Source: Halovenus sp. (GTDB lineage Archaea > Halobacteriota > Halobacteria > Halobacteriales > Haloarculaceae). Taken from it: DNA of 55,145 bases. Under the pieces are notes generated by a model. The model searched no databases. It saw nothing but the letters and a program-made list of their open reading frames with translations, and was not told where the DNA came from. Every line of letters begins with the position of its first letter. Positions within the stretch are counted from its first letter, which is position 1. The translations under genes and the position numbers were made by a program. Positions 16,940-25,576 of the stretch are shown here, piece by piece. The stretch lies in the NCBI GenBank assembly GCA_028275025.1, contig JAQCNM010000039.1, forward strand, positions 1 through 55,145. The letters are read 5' to 3'.

Positions 16940-17425
16940 ATGATCTACGGCAATCCCGCCGAGACTCGGCCGCCGGAGCGGCACGGGTCACCGGACCGGG
17001 GCGGAACGGAGCCGCTCGCGGCGTTGGTGTCTGTTGCAGCTGTCTGCATCGCGGTCTCGGTGTACGCCGGTGTGGTCTCACTGACCATCGCGGCCACCGG
17101 CGACGACGACCGGGTGGAGCGGTCGACCCTCGACAGTGTCTGGGACGAACTCGACGAGGACGGTGTGCTCGTCGGTGGGGGGTTCGAGCACCGACTCGGT
17201 CCGGAGACACTCCCGCGTGGCCACCGGGTGATGGTCAACGCGACCGTCGTCGGCCCGGACGGTCACCTCGTCACGGTGGGAGCAGCGACGTTCGACACCG
17301 ACGCGAGGCCGGCCACGCTCGAACCCCCGCCCTCGGCGGCGGTGAGTGACCGGCCGATCCCGGTGCGTCTCGGCGACGGCGACGTCAGACCCGGTCGACT
17401 GACGGTGGTGGTCTGGGATGGCTGA
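16940..17425 (+). CDS. Single-TM protein of pilin-cluster type (DUF7285-like)
   Basis: A 161-aa protein. One hydrophobic segment starts at about residue 24 (EPLAALVSVAAVCIAVSVYAGVV). An extracytoplasmic domain of beta-rich character follows, with HRVMVNATVVGPDGHLVTVGAA and a C-terminal PGRLTVVVWDG. This plan, with a short polar N-terminus, one N-terminal helix and a beta domain, is that of the small proteins (DUF7285 type, from memory) found beside haloarchaeal type IV pilus / secretion genes. No pilin peptidase site is obvious. It is the first gene of a tightly overlapped trio. Confidence 0.65.
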   Translation: MIYGNPAETRPPERHGSPDRGGTEPLAALVSVAAVCIAVSVYAGVVSLTIAATGDDDRVERSTLDSVWDELDEDGVLVGGGFEHRLGPETLPRGHRVMVNATVVGPDGHLVTVGAATFDTDARPATLEPPPSAAVSDRPIPVRLGDGDVRPGRLTVVVWDG

Positions 17426-18356
17426 GAGGCGCGGACTCAGCAGTGTCGCGGACGTCTCACTGGCGCTCGTGCTCGTGCTTGCCGGTGTCACCGCGCTCGT
17501 GACCGTTGTCGACACCGGGAGGACCGACCACGACCCGTCCCGGTCGGCCCACACCGCCGAGACACTCGGTGCGTCGACGCTCGACGTGAGCTACTCACTC
17601 GCGCCGATACTGGTCGACGACTCCGAGCACGTCCCGGCCGTCGGTGCGGAGAGCGCCCCGTACGACTCCGCCGATTTCGACCGGTCTACCCACGGCTCCG
17701 CGACCGGACACGTAGCGCGTGCGGCGCTCTCGAAGGCCAGGTTCCCCGGTGGGCAGGAGCCGGTCTACCCGCTCGCTGTCGGTGCGGGGTACGAGCGGAT
17801 GCTCGAGCAGCGACTCCTGGTCAGTCTCGTCGGTTCGAGTTTCGCGACGAACGTCACGGCCATCTGGGAGCCGTTCGACGGCGCCACTGTCCGTGGTGTC
17901 GCCAGTTTCGGCCAGCCGATACCGCGCGAGACGGAGCGGAGTGTCGTCCGGACGACCGTTTCGAGTGAACTACCCAGCGCCCGCACGGCGGCAGTCGACG
18001 CGGCAACGGCGTCCAACGGGTACGCGGCCGTCGCAGCCGTGGTCGCCGACGCCATCGTCAACGGTAGCATAGGCGGAACACAGCGCGAACTGGAGACGAC
18101 TGGTGTCGAGCGGGCCGTCACCGTCTCGCGATTCCTCCGGTTCGCCGACGGGGTCGACGGCCTGGACCGGCGGAGTCTCGGTGACGCTCTCGGGCGGTCG
18201 AGCGCCGACGCCGACGCGATGACCCGACTGCTCTCCGACACGCTCGCTACACAGCTGAGAACAGAGCTACACGGCACGTTCGGGACACCCGGTGAGGCCG
18301 CCAGGGCGGTCTCGACCGGCGAGGTAACAGTCGCGGTGACGACCTGGGGCCGATGA
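17418..18356 (+). CDS. Pilin-cluster-type secreted protein (DUF7284-like)
   Basis: A 312-aa protein. The N-terminus MAERRGLSSVADVSLALVLV leads into one transmembrane helix (about 15-33), like a pilin-type or class III signal. The rest is extracytoplasmic, with many Thr/Ser and predicted helices, including AALSKARFPGGQ and LLSDTLATQLRTELHGTFG. It starts within the end of the upstream gene (8-nt overlap), and its stop overlaps the large downstream gene by 4 nt. The three products are therefore probably made in fixed ratio. The function is unknown; an assembly or surface-complex role is inferred. Confidence 0.62.
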   Translation: MAERRGLSSVADVSLALVLVLAGVTALVTVVDTGRTDHDPSRSAHTAETLGASTLDVSYSLAPILVDDSEHVPAVGAESAPYDSADFDRSTHGSATGHVARAALSKARFPGGQEPVYPLAVGAGYERMLEQRLLVSLVGSSFATNVTAIWEPFDGATVRGVASFGQPIPRETERSVVRTTVSSELPSARTAAVDAATASNGYAAVAAVVADAIVNGSIGGTQRELETTGVERAVTVSRFLRFADGVDGLDRRSLGDALGRSSADADAMTRLLSDTLATQLRTELHGTFGTPGEAARAVSTGEVTVAVTTWGR

Positions 18357-21300
18357 GAGGGGGCGGGTCGAGCGACAGACGGCTCCTCGCAGACGGCCGT
18401 GGTCGGATTCCGTTCGCGGTCGTCGCGGTGCTGTTACTCGTCTCGGCGGTGGTGCTGGTCGGCTATCTGGAGACCCGCGGGTCCCCGGACGCTGACACGG
18501 ATGTCTCACTCGCCATCGACCGCACAGACGCCGCAGTGCAGACCGCACTCCGGGATGCCACCGCGAGTGCAGCCCACCGGGCCGCAGAGGAGCCACTGAC
18601 CGTGCCGGCGAACACGAGTTACGGTGACGCACTCGACCCTGACCGGCCGTTTGTCTCGTATCTGGAGGGGCTCGTCTACCTGGCGGCGGCCGACCGGTTC
18701 GAGGCAACCGGTCAGCGCGTCGGAGCCGTCGAAACGTCGGTCTCACTGCCGGCAGTCTCCGACGCGGAACGTCTCGGCGAGGCGCTCGACCGGGTCGAGG
18801 TTACCGAGACCGAACCGGGGTTGCTCCGTGTCGAGGTCGACGGGGTCCGGGTAGACGCCCACCGGGAGGGGGAACGCGTGGCCTCGGAGACCCGGGCCGT
18901 TACAGTCTCCGTGCCGACACCAGTCTTGCAGCAACACGAGCGCACCGAGACGTTCCAGAGTAGACTCGATACGGGTATCACGAGCCCCGATATCGGGTTC
19001 ACACACCGGTTCAACGCGCGTATCTACGCGCTCGGCTGGCTGCGCGGCTACGCCCAGTACAGCGGTCTCCCCGTCACCGAAGTAATTGCGAACCGACACG
19101 TCGAACCCTCGGCGAACAGCGCTCTCTACCGAACACAACAGGACGTGTTCGGCACCGCCGACCCGAGGCTAGCCGACGGTGTTCGGCGGGGCTGGTTCTG
19201 CATGGCAGCACAGGACGCCGAGGGGCTCTACGGGGGGTATACCGGCGGCTCGCCAGAGATCGCAGACGACATCTGCACGGCCAGCGAGTGGGTGTTCGGT
19301 GAGAGACACACGGCCGAGCTGCCCGAGTTCGACACGCTCGACGTGCTCGCGAACACCCCAGGTATAAACGGGGAACACACCATCGGCGTCAACGAGACGG
19401 CCTACTCGCCGCTCCGGACCCTCGTCGCCGGGGACGAGAGACACTCGATCAAGCAGGCTATCGAGCGGGCGTTCACCATAGAGACGGCGATCGACGCCGG
19501 CATCGACGTACTCGACACGCCGGAGTTCGACCACGAGCGGCCACACCCCGACGCGGTGACTGTCGAGACAAACCGTAGCCACCGGAGGGTGACCGTCACC
19601 GACGGGACGGTGGAACCAGGCGACCCGACCACCGATGGAACCTACTACCGGTTCGCCGATGTCGAGACGACAGTCGAGGTCGACGAGACGGTGACCTGGA
19701 ACTGGGCCGAGAACGGGTCCACAGAGACCGTGACCACTACCACGACGGACAGTATCGACCTGTTGGTCACGGTCCGACTGGCCGAGAACGAGACTGCACC
19801 TGGTCTCCACGTCGACAGTGTAACCGGTGACCTCGGTGTGAAGCATCGCTACGAGTTCGGGCCGGGGTCGCCTGCCGAGGACCGAACAGTGCCGGCACCC
19901 GGGTTCCGCAACTACGCCGACAGACAGACTCAAATCGCGGAGCGCGTCGTCGGTGGGCCGGGTCTCTCGGCGTTCGGTAGCTGGCTCGGCACGCAGTGGG
20001 CGAACGTCACCAGTATCGAGGAGCTGGGGCTCCCGGCCACACAGAAGATTGTGCTCGACATCGGGGGTCGACAGGAGCGCAAACTCGTGCGTACCGCACT
20101 CGGTGATGTACAGACTCTCCAGCAGGAAGTCGAGGGGATAACCCACACGTTCGAGCGGGCAGATCTCGTCCACGGAGCAGACGAAGTCGGTCCGGTCGGC
20201 GAACTCACGGCGAAGGTAGCGGACGAGCGAAACGGCTATCTCGACCGCGAAACCGACTACGAGAACGTCGGTCAGCAGGCTGTCTACGAGGTGCGGTATG
20301 CCTACTTCGAGCAACTCCTCGAGGACCTCTCGCGGCTCGAATCGGCACACAGCGAGGTGATGAGTGAGCTCGACAGCCAGCTCGACGACGTCGACAGCAG
20401 TCTCGACCACGCCCGCTCGTTTCTCCGGTCGGGTGTGAGCGCCGAGCAGCCGGACCCGGTTCCTATCGAATCGCCGCCGCTGACCCCGGAGATAACATAC
20501 GAGGTCAGCGGTTCACCGACGTACCTCGCCGGCGAGGTTATCACGACCGAGAAGGTGCCGGCGGTGACACAGGGAGAGGAGTTCTCGCCGTTTGCTGCGA
20601 GAACCACAAACTACCTCAAACTCCCGTACCAGCAGATTGTGAGCAGCATCGTCGGTCACCTGCTCGAGTTTCTCGGACTCGGCGACCCGGAGGTCGAACT
20701 CACACTCCGGACCGCGGGTGAGGCGCTCCGTGCGGGTGAACTGGCCGGTGACGCCGCAGACGCAGACGAGGGGTACGGGAACGGAAAGAGACTCGACACA
20801 CTCGCCCGGGACCTCGAACTGGCAGTCGAGAGTGCGCTCCACGGAACAGGGGGGTTCACAAGCCAGTTCGGCGTCGAACTGGTCGCCGAACTGTACGGTG
20901 TCGACCCCGACTACCCGTCCGTCGGGCGGCCACCGTTCGCCGACAACGAGACATACAGTCTCGCCTACGAGGTGACCAGAGCGGCCACAACCGATGCCGT
21001 TGCCGACTACGACAGCACGGCCGAGGCGGCGATCGCTATCGGCGGCGGCACCGCAACGGAACCGCTGATAGCCGGTGTCGGCGGCGCACTCGACGGCGAG
21101 AACGTCACCCGCCCGTCGTACGCCCGGCACCTCACCGGGCAGGAGTGGCAGGCGGTCGTTGCGTCGGCAGTCCGACCGGCGCTCGATCGTGCGGCGGCAA
21201 ACGCCACTGCCACACTCGACGGGACCGACACCATCGAGCGCCTCGACACCGAGACACGGCGGGCACTGGCGAACGTCTCCGCCGACATCGTCGACGAGCG

Positions 21301-21754
21301 TCTCGCCGCGTACGTCGAGAACAGTACGTTCGACCTCTCGGAGTACGAGGACTGGGTGGGCGACCGGGACCAGATCGACACACCGGTGCGTGTTCCCGCG
21401 GGACTACCCCTGTTACCCCTGCCGTCACACTGGGTGGCCACGATGAACCTCTGGGATATCGACGCCGATGGACAGTACGCCCGGTTCGAGCTCGTGGCGA
21501 ACATGAGCGCCCCCGGCCGTGCGACCAGTACGACGTACGTCCGCGAGAACACGACGGTCACACTCGATGTCGGTGGCGAGGAACGCACGCTCGGCCGGGT
21601 CGAGCCGATCGGGTTCGACGGGCGGTCGCTGCTGGTCGTCGTCGTGCCGCCGGGGGGTATCGGTGTCGGCGACCGCGACGACGAGAACCCCGAGTGTACC
21701 GAGACGTACCCCGTTGTCGGCCCCGTCGACGGCACCGAAACCGCGTGCGGGTAG
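18353..21754 (+). CDS. Giant membrane-anchored surface protein (DUF7286-like)
   Basis: A 1133-aa protein, the largest of the trio. The N-terminus has a basic start and one helix at about 20-40 (RIPFAVVAVLLLVSAVVLVGY). It is followed by more than 1000 residues of extracytoplasmic sequence. This includes a Thr-rich strand (TVTTTTTDSIDLLV), long helical stretches (about 640-700, coiled-coil-like), a short hydrophobic patch, and a C-terminal region with LLVVVVPPGGIGVGDR. Many NxS/T sites suggest N-glycosylation. It resembles the haloarchaeal DUF7286 family as I recall it. I infer a scaffold or stalk of a surface complex encoded with the two small partners. Confidence 0.65.
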   Translation: MRGGGSSDRRLLADGRGRIPFAVVAVLLLVSAVVLVGYLETRGSPDADTDVSLAIDRTDAAVQTALRDATASAAHRAAEEPLTVPANTSYGDALDPDRPFVSYLEGLVYLAAADRFEATGQRVGAVETSVSLPAVSDAERLGEALDRVEVTETEPGLLRVEVDGVRVDAHREGERVASETRAVTVSVPTPVLQQHERTETFQSRLDTGITSPDIGFTHRFNARIYALGWLRGYAQYSGLPVTEVIANRHVEPSANSALYRTQQDVFGTADPRLADGVRRGWFCMAAQDAEGLYGGYTGGSPEIADDICTASEWVFGERHTAELPEFDTLDVLANTPGINGEHTIGVNETAYSPLRTLVAGDERHSIKQAIERAFTIETAIDAGIDVLDTPEFDHERPHPDAVTVETNRSHRRVTVTDGTVEPGDPTTDGTYYRFADVETTVEVDETVTWNWAENGSTETVTTTTTDSIDLLVTVRLAENETAPGLHVDSVTGDLGVKHRYEFGPGSPAEDRTVPAPGFRNYADRQTQIAERVVGGPGLSAFGSWLGTQWANVTSIEELGLPATQKIVLDIGGRQERKLVRTALGDVQTLQQEVEGITHTFERADLVHGADEVGPVGELTAKVADERNGYLDRETDYENVGQQAVYEVRYAYFEQLLEDLSRLESAHSEVMSELDSQLDDVDSSLDHARSFLRSGVSAEQPDPVPIESPPLTPEITYEVSGSPTYLAGEVITTEKVPAVTQGEEFSPFAARTTNYLKLPYQQIVSSIVGHLLEFLGLGDPEVELTLRTAGEALRAGELAGDAADADEGYGNGKRLDTLARDLELAVESALHGTGGFTSQFGVELVAELYGVDPDYPSVGRPPFADNETYSLAYEVTRAATTDAVADYDSTAEAAIAIGGGTATEPLIAGVGGALDGENVTRPSYARHLTGQEWQAVVASAVRPALDRAAANATATLDGTDTIERLDTETRRALANVSADIVDERLAAYVENSTFDLSEYEDWVGDRDQIDTPVRVPAGLPLLPLPSHWVATMNLWDIDADGQYARFELVANMSAPGRATSTTYVRENTTVTLDVGGEERTLGRVEPIGFDGRSLLVVVVPPGGIGVGDRDDENPECTETYPVVGPVDGTETACG

Positions 21755-21772
21755 ACCGACCGACGGCTGATT

Positions 21773-22081
21773 TTGAACGTTGGGGACGGTCGTCTCAACC
21801 AGGTGGCCGTCCTGTTGGTCGTCGCTCGCAAGTACGCGCCGGCAGACCGACGGTTGCTGAGCGCCACCCTTCTGTGGGAGCAGCCAGCCAACGACGAGAG
21901 CCCGGCAGAAGCGGTGCGGGAGACACTCACAACCTGGTATCCAAAGAACAGCTTCGGGGCGCTGTGTCTGCTCAGGACCGACCGCATCGAGTTCGCACAA
22001 CCGGGGTTCCGGGCCGACCTGCCGGCCGTCGACGAGCCAGACGGACCGGTGTATTTCGCCAGTGAGTACACGACGTGGTAG
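21773..22081 (+). CDS. Hypothetical small protein
   Basis: A 102-aa reading frame in the same frame as the giant surface-protein gene, directly after its stop. It has no ATG. A TTG at 21773 or a GTG at 21803 (92 aa) would be the start. The codons look genuinely coding for this genome (GC-rich third positions, acidic end VDEPDGPVYFASEYTTW). The segment VAVLLVVARKYAPADRR may be amphipathic. No family is recognised. It could be a real short gene or the decayed tail of a longer one. Confidence 0.35.
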   Translation: MNVGDGRLNQVAVLLVVARKYAPADRRLLSATLLWEQPANDESPAEAVRETLTTWYPKNSFGALCLLRTDRIEFAQPGFRADLPAVDEPDGPVYFASEYTTW

Positions 22082-22143
22082 TCAACCCGGGGTGCAGTCG
22101 AGAGTGGGCGTCGGGTCGCCCGGACCGTGACCGACGCGCTGGA

Positions 22144-22977
22144 TTAGAGTTCGAGACGGTCGACGATGCGTTCGCCGCGGTCGGCGATGTTCGCCGCGAC
22201 GATACGGAGAGACGGGTCCAGCCCGGAGTCGGCTATCTTCGAGCCGAGCAGGTTGTCGACCTGGTAGACACCGGCAGCGTTGGTCATCACGATCTCCACG
22301 AGCACCGGCCGCTGCTCGCCCTCGATGAGACGGACACGCTCGATCGCCTGGCTCGAGACGGTGTTGATACCACGGCCACCCTGCTCGTAGGGGACCCGCG
22401 AGCGGCCCCGCTCCATGTCGAGCCCATCGGCGACCCGGACCACACCGGCCTCGAGTGTCAGTGGTTCCTCCTCGGTCTGGTGGCAGATGATGGCGTGCAG
22501 AATCTCGCCTTTCATCCGCACCGCCTCCGCGGTGTCGTAGAACTGCGGGAGTAACCGGTCGAGCACTGTCGCGGCCAGCGGGATAGAGTAGTAGGGGTGT
22601 CGCTCCCGGTGGACGACGTGACCGATGTCGTGGAGGGTGGCCGCGAGCCCGATGATAACCGGCTCGTCGGCCTCGGCGAGACCCTGCTGGCGTGCACCGT
22701 CGAACTCGACACCGCCTCGTTTGAGGAGTTCGTAGAGACAGAGGGCGCTGTGACGGACAATCTCTATGTGTTTTGGCCCGTGGTCGTTGTACTGCATCCG
22801 GTCGACCGGGTTGACGTTCTGTGCCTCGAGATAGGCGGTGACCTCCTCGTCGGCGTCGACGGTCGCGAGAACCTCGTTGAGACGTTCGTCGGGAAAGGAG
22901 TGTGCCTCCTCGGGGTCGTAGGTTCGGAGCTCCTCGCGGCCCGACAGCTCCTCACTCTGGTCGTCGGTCGGTGTCAT
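22144..22977 (-). CDS. HD-domain metal-dependent phosphohydrolase
   Basis: A 277-aa protein. The HD signature is spread over NDHGPKHIEIVRHSALCLYELL, then GLAATLHDIGHVVHRERHPYYS, then the histidine in ILHAIICHQTEEEP. DVADGLDMERGRS-type spacing (VVRVADGLDMERGRSRVPYEQ) completes the usual HD phosphohydrolase layout. Related archaeal proteins hydrolyse nucleotides or phosphate esters. The ATG at 22977 is chosen over an upstream GTG because MTPTDDQSEELSG is a typical acidic halophilic start. It sits 17 nt downstream of the peroxiredoxin gene, likely in one operon. Confidence 0.85.
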   Translation of the reverse strand: MTPTDDQSEELSGREELRTYDPEEAHSFPDERLNEVLATVDADEEVTAYLEAQNVNPVDRMQYNDHGPKHIEIVRHSALCLYELLKRGGVEFDGARQQGLAEADEPVIIGLAATLHDIGHVVHRERHPYYSIPLAATVLDRLLPQFYDTAEAVRMKGEILHAIICHQTEEEPLTLEAGVVRVADGLDMERGRSRVPYEQGGRGINTVSSQAIERVRLIEGEQRPVLVEIVMTNAAGVYQVDNLLGSKIADSGLDPSLRIVAANIADRGERIVDRLEL

Positions 22978-22994
22978 CGGAGAGTTTACACACG

Positions 22995-23501
22995 TCAGGC
23001 AGAAAAACTCCGGCACTCACTGGATCCGGTGTTGTCGACCGCCGCGAGCAGTTCGTCGTAGTCGGGTTCGGCACCCGGGTCGTCCGACACCCAGGCGTAC
23101 GTCACCGTCTGGGTCTCGTCAACAACAAACACTGCCCGCTTTGCGATTGTCTCGATACCGACGGTCTCGAACTCGGTCGCCACGTCGTAGGCCTCGACTA
23201 TCTCCCGATTTGTATCACTCACGAGAGCAAACGACAGCGAGAGTTGGTCGCGAAACTCGTTGAGTGCGAACGGCGAGTCGATGCTGATGCCGTACAGCGC
23301 GGCCCCCGTGTCGCGGAGTTCGTCGAGTCGGTCCTGGAAGGTGCGCATCTCGTGACTGCAGACGGTAGTGAACGCCCCCGGGAAGAACGCGAGCACGACA
23401 GGTGTACGCTCGTCGAGTGCCGTCTCGAGTGAGAACGTCCCGATGTCGCCGTCTGCGAGCGGTGCGGTGAACGCCGGCGCGGTGTCGCCACCTCTGGGCA
23501 T
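22995..23501 (-). CDS. Peroxiredoxin (AhpC/TSA family, BCP-like)
   Basis: A 168-aa thioredoxin-fold peroxidase that reduces H2O2 and organic peroxides. The peroxidatic cysteine is Cys48 in PGAFTTVCSHEM, with the Thr and downstream Arg positions kept. A possible resolving Cys164 lies near the C-terminus (SSECRSFSA). The strand VFVVDETQTVTYAWVSDDPG is also typical. It is transcribed away from tatA and precedes the HD-domain gene. Confidence 0.9.
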   Translation of the reverse strand: MPRGGDTAPAFTAPLADGDIGTFSLETALDERTPVVLAFFPGAFTTVCSHEMRTFQDRLDELRDTGAALYGISIDSPFALNEFRDQLSLSFALVSDTNREIVEAYDVATEFETVGIETIAKRAVFVVDETQTVTYAWVSDDPGAEPDYDELLAAVDNTGSSECRSFSA

Positions 23502-23557
23502 ACCGCAGGTATCAGAGCGGTGGTGATGACGGTTGTGTTTCCCGGGAGAGCAAAAAA

Positions 23558-23567
23558 CCTATAATAC
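23558..23567 (+). promoter_or_regulatory. TATA box for tatA
   Basis: CCTATAATAC is centred 28 nt upstream of the ATG at 23591. A leaderless transcript is predicted. Confidence 0.65.
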
Positions 23568-23590
23568 GTAGTGGGTAAAGTAAGAATAGA

Positions 23591-23887
23591 ATGTCAAGCA
23601 CACTCGTGCCTCTGTTCGGGCCAGTTCCAGGGGGAATCGAGATGGTCGTGATTCTCCTGATAGCCGTCCTGCTGTTCGGGGCAAACAAGATTCCGAAACT
23701 CGCTCGCTCGACCGGGCAAGCAATGGGTGAGTTCCAGAAGGGGCGTCAGGAAGTCGAGGAGGAACTCGAGGAGATGGAGAAGACGATGGACCCCGACGCC
23801 GAGGTGGGGAGCGACGACGAGCTCAGCGTCGACGACGAGAAGAACCGTGACGACGATTACATGGACCTCGACTCCGACAAGAACTAA
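23591..23887 (+). CDS. tatA: Sec-independent translocase TatA
   Basis: A 98-aa TatA/E-type subunit that forms the pore for folded proteins with twin-arginine signals, the dominant export route in haloarchaea. One transmembrane helix lies at about 18-34 (VVILLIAVLLFGANKIP), with the conserved FG hinge. The amphipathic helix KLARSTGQAMGEFQKG follows, then a highly acidic tail rich in Asp/Glu. A fused double TatC is encoded 10 kb away, so the two subunits are not in one operon here. Confidence 0.93.
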   Translation: MSSTLVPLFGPVPGGIEMVVILLIAVLLFGANKIPKLARSTGQAMGEFQKGRQEVEEELEEMEKTMDPDAEVGSDDELSVDDEKNRDDDYMDLDSDKN

Positions 23888-24013
23888 CCACTCGACCGAG
23901 ACACCCGGACCGACAACCCTGTTCCGGGTTCGACACCGTTCTCTCGACAGAGATGTGTGGCCAACCGGGTCGCTGTTCTGTTCCGACCCGGGGTACAGCG
24001 GGTGTGTCCCCAG

Positions 24014-25021
24014 TCAAAAACACGGGTACTGCCCGTGAACCTCGTCGACGAGTTGCTCGATACGCCCGCTGAGCGCGTGTTCGACACCGGTCGGTTCGTA
24101 CCCGTCGAACACCTGATGGACCATCCGCACACAGTCTGGGAGCGTCCGGAGACCGTACCCGCCCTCCAGCACGAACCCGAGAGCGGCATCGACGTTCGCA
24201 CACAGGGTGCGAACCGCGGCTGTGAGACGACCGAACCCCTCCGTCGAGACTGACATCCGCGAGATGGAGTCGCGTTCGTGGGCGTCGAACCCGGCACTGA
24301 CGAGCAACAGGTCCGGGTCGAACGACTCCAACGCTGGGTAGACAGCCGTCTCGAGAACAGCCAGGTAGGCGTTCGACGTCGAGCGGGGTGGCATCGGGAG
24401 ATTCATGTTCCTGAACTCCCCTGCTCCCGCTCCGGTGTCGGTGACCGCTCCCGTCCCGGGGTAGATACCATCCTCGTGTAGCGAGACGTAGAACACGTCA
24501 CCCCGGTCGTAACAGAGCTCCTCCGTTCCGTTGCCGTGGTGGACATCCCAGTCGAGGATGGCGACCCGGTTGGCGTCACCGCTGTCGAGAACAGACCGGG
24601 CCGCAACCGCGGCGTTGTTGAAAAAACAAAACCCCATCGCATCGTCGCCGAGCGCGTGGTGGCCGGGTGGGCGACTGAGTGCGAACGGCGTCTCGCGGTC
24701 GCCGTCACCCGCGAGCGCCCGTCGGGCGGCCCACTCGGCGAGCCCTGCGCTCGCCCGGGCCGCCGCCCAGGTGTCGGTGCCCGCGACGGTATCGGCGTCC
24801 CACCGACCACCGCCGCGGGCACAGAACTGCTTGAACGCCTCGACGTACTCCGGGTCGTGAACCGCCAGCACCCGTTCGATATCGATTCGTGGTGGGGCGA
24901 CGTACTCGACACCGTGCTCACCGGTCAGTGCCTCCCGGATGGCCGGGAGACGGTCGGCGTTCTCGGGGTGGTTCTGGCCGGTGTCGTGGTCGAGACACGC
25001 CTCCAGATAACCGAACTTCAT
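24014..25021 (-). CDS. Histone deacetylase family protein (HdaI/AcuC-type)
   Basis: A 335-aa zinc deacetylase of the class I/II HDAC fold, like archaeal HdaI and bacterial AcuC. Catalytic residues seen are the His pair in RPPGHHALGDD (121-122), the zinc ligands Asp159 and His161 in ILDWDVHHGNGT, Asp246 in VSAGFDAHERDS, and Tyr289 in LEGGYGLR. All are intact, so it should be active on acetyl-lysine or another acetylated amine. The ATG overlaps the histone gene's stop by 4 nt, a direct operon link to chromatin. It converges on tatA. Confidence 0.92.
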   Translation of the reverse strand: MKFGYLEACLDHDTGQNHPENADRLPAIREALTGEHGVEYVAPPRIDIERVLAVHDPEYVEAFKQFCARGGGRWDADTVAGTDTWAAARASAGLAEWAARRALAGDGDRETPFALSRPPGHHALGDDAMGFCFFNNAAVAARSVLDSGDANRVAILDWDVHHGNGTEELCYDRGDVFYVSLHEDGIYPGTGAVTDTGAGAGEFRNMNLPMPPRSTSNAYLAVLETAVYPALESFDPDLLLVSAGFDAHERDSISRMSVSTEGFGRLTAAVRTLCANVDAALGFVLEGGYGLRTLPDCVRMVHQVFDGYEPTGVEHALSGRIEQLVDEVHGQYPCF

Positions 25022-25458
25022 GTAAAGTGTGGCTTCAGGTCGTCGTAGGTGTCGATGTCCTCGGCCTTTACTGTGCGCCTGTTTGCGTGGCGGGCGAGTT
25101 TCGCCGCGACCACCGCAACATCGTCGGCATCCGCCTCGAGTTGTGCCGCGAGAGCGACACGGGCGTCCATCGAGACGCGGTACCGGTCGTCGATATCGAG
25201 CCGTGCGACACGGTCGATGGGGGCAATCGGGAGTGCGAGTTCCGCCTTCGACGGCGGCGAGTCGGCACCGAAGTCCCCGGTCATCAGCGTCTTGCGGCCC
25301 TCGGTCTCGGCCCGGTCCGCGGCGGTCCTGGCCCGCGCGGCCCCCCGGCGTTGTATCCAGGCCGCGAGCCGCTCGGCTGCCCCGGAGCTCACGCGCAGCC
25401 CACCCGCGTTGCGTCGAATGATGTCGTCGACCGGTGCGAACGGCAGCTCGACACTCAT
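25018..25458 (-). CDS. hstA: Doublet archaeal histone
   Basis: A 146-aa protein containing two fused histone folds. Fold 1 (about 1-65) starts ELPFAPVDDIIRRNAGGLRVS and carries AAERLAAWIQRRG. Fold 2 (about 76-146) starts ALPIAPIDRVARLDIDDRYRVS and ends RRTVKAEDIDTYDDLKPHF, the archaeal C-terminal signature with a final TYDDL-type segment. A lysine/arginine-poor acidic surface is typical for haloarchaeal histones. A TATA box 27 nt upstream supports the start. The stop overlaps the deacetylase gene. Confidence 0.92.
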   Translation of the reverse strand: MSVELPFAPVDDIIRRNAGGLRVSSGAAERLAAWIQRRGAARARTAADRAETEGRKTLMTGDFGADSPPSKAELALPIAPIDRVARLDIDDRYRVSMDARVALAAQLEADADDVAVVAAKLARHANRRTVKAEDIDTYDDLKPHFT

Positions 25459-25480
25459 AGTCCACACGGAGGCTGTCGTG

Positions 25481-25488
25481 GGTTTAAG
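25481..25488 (-). promoter_or_regulatory. TATA box for histone-deacetylase operon
   Basis: The minus strand reads CTTAAACC, centred 27 nt upstream of the histone ATG at 25458. The transcript is predicted to be leaderless. Confidence 0.6.
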
Positions 25489-25545
25489 CGTTTCTCGTAG
25501 CCGTCGGTTGCAGACACCGACGACGGTGTCGCCGGGAGTCTGTCT

Positions 25546-25554
25546 GTATTTAAC
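25546..25554 (+). promoter_or_regulatory. TATA box for amidohydrolase
   Basis: GTATTTAAC is centred 27 nt upstream of the ATG at 25577. It lies back to back with the histone promoter, only about 60 nt away. Confidence 0.6.
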
Positions 25555-25576
25555 TCCGGGGCTCCAGGGTCCCGGT

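Noticed and set aside
19178-20410. 413-codon minus-strand frame inside the giant surface-protein gene
   Set aside because: It is an antisense shadow of the 1133-aa gene, with no start context or motif support.
24003-25543. Longer start for the histone (338-aa frame) and for the deacetylase (483-aa frame)
   Set aside because: The extra parts are shadow sequence. TATA spacing and the 4-nt overlap fix the starts at 25458 and 25021.
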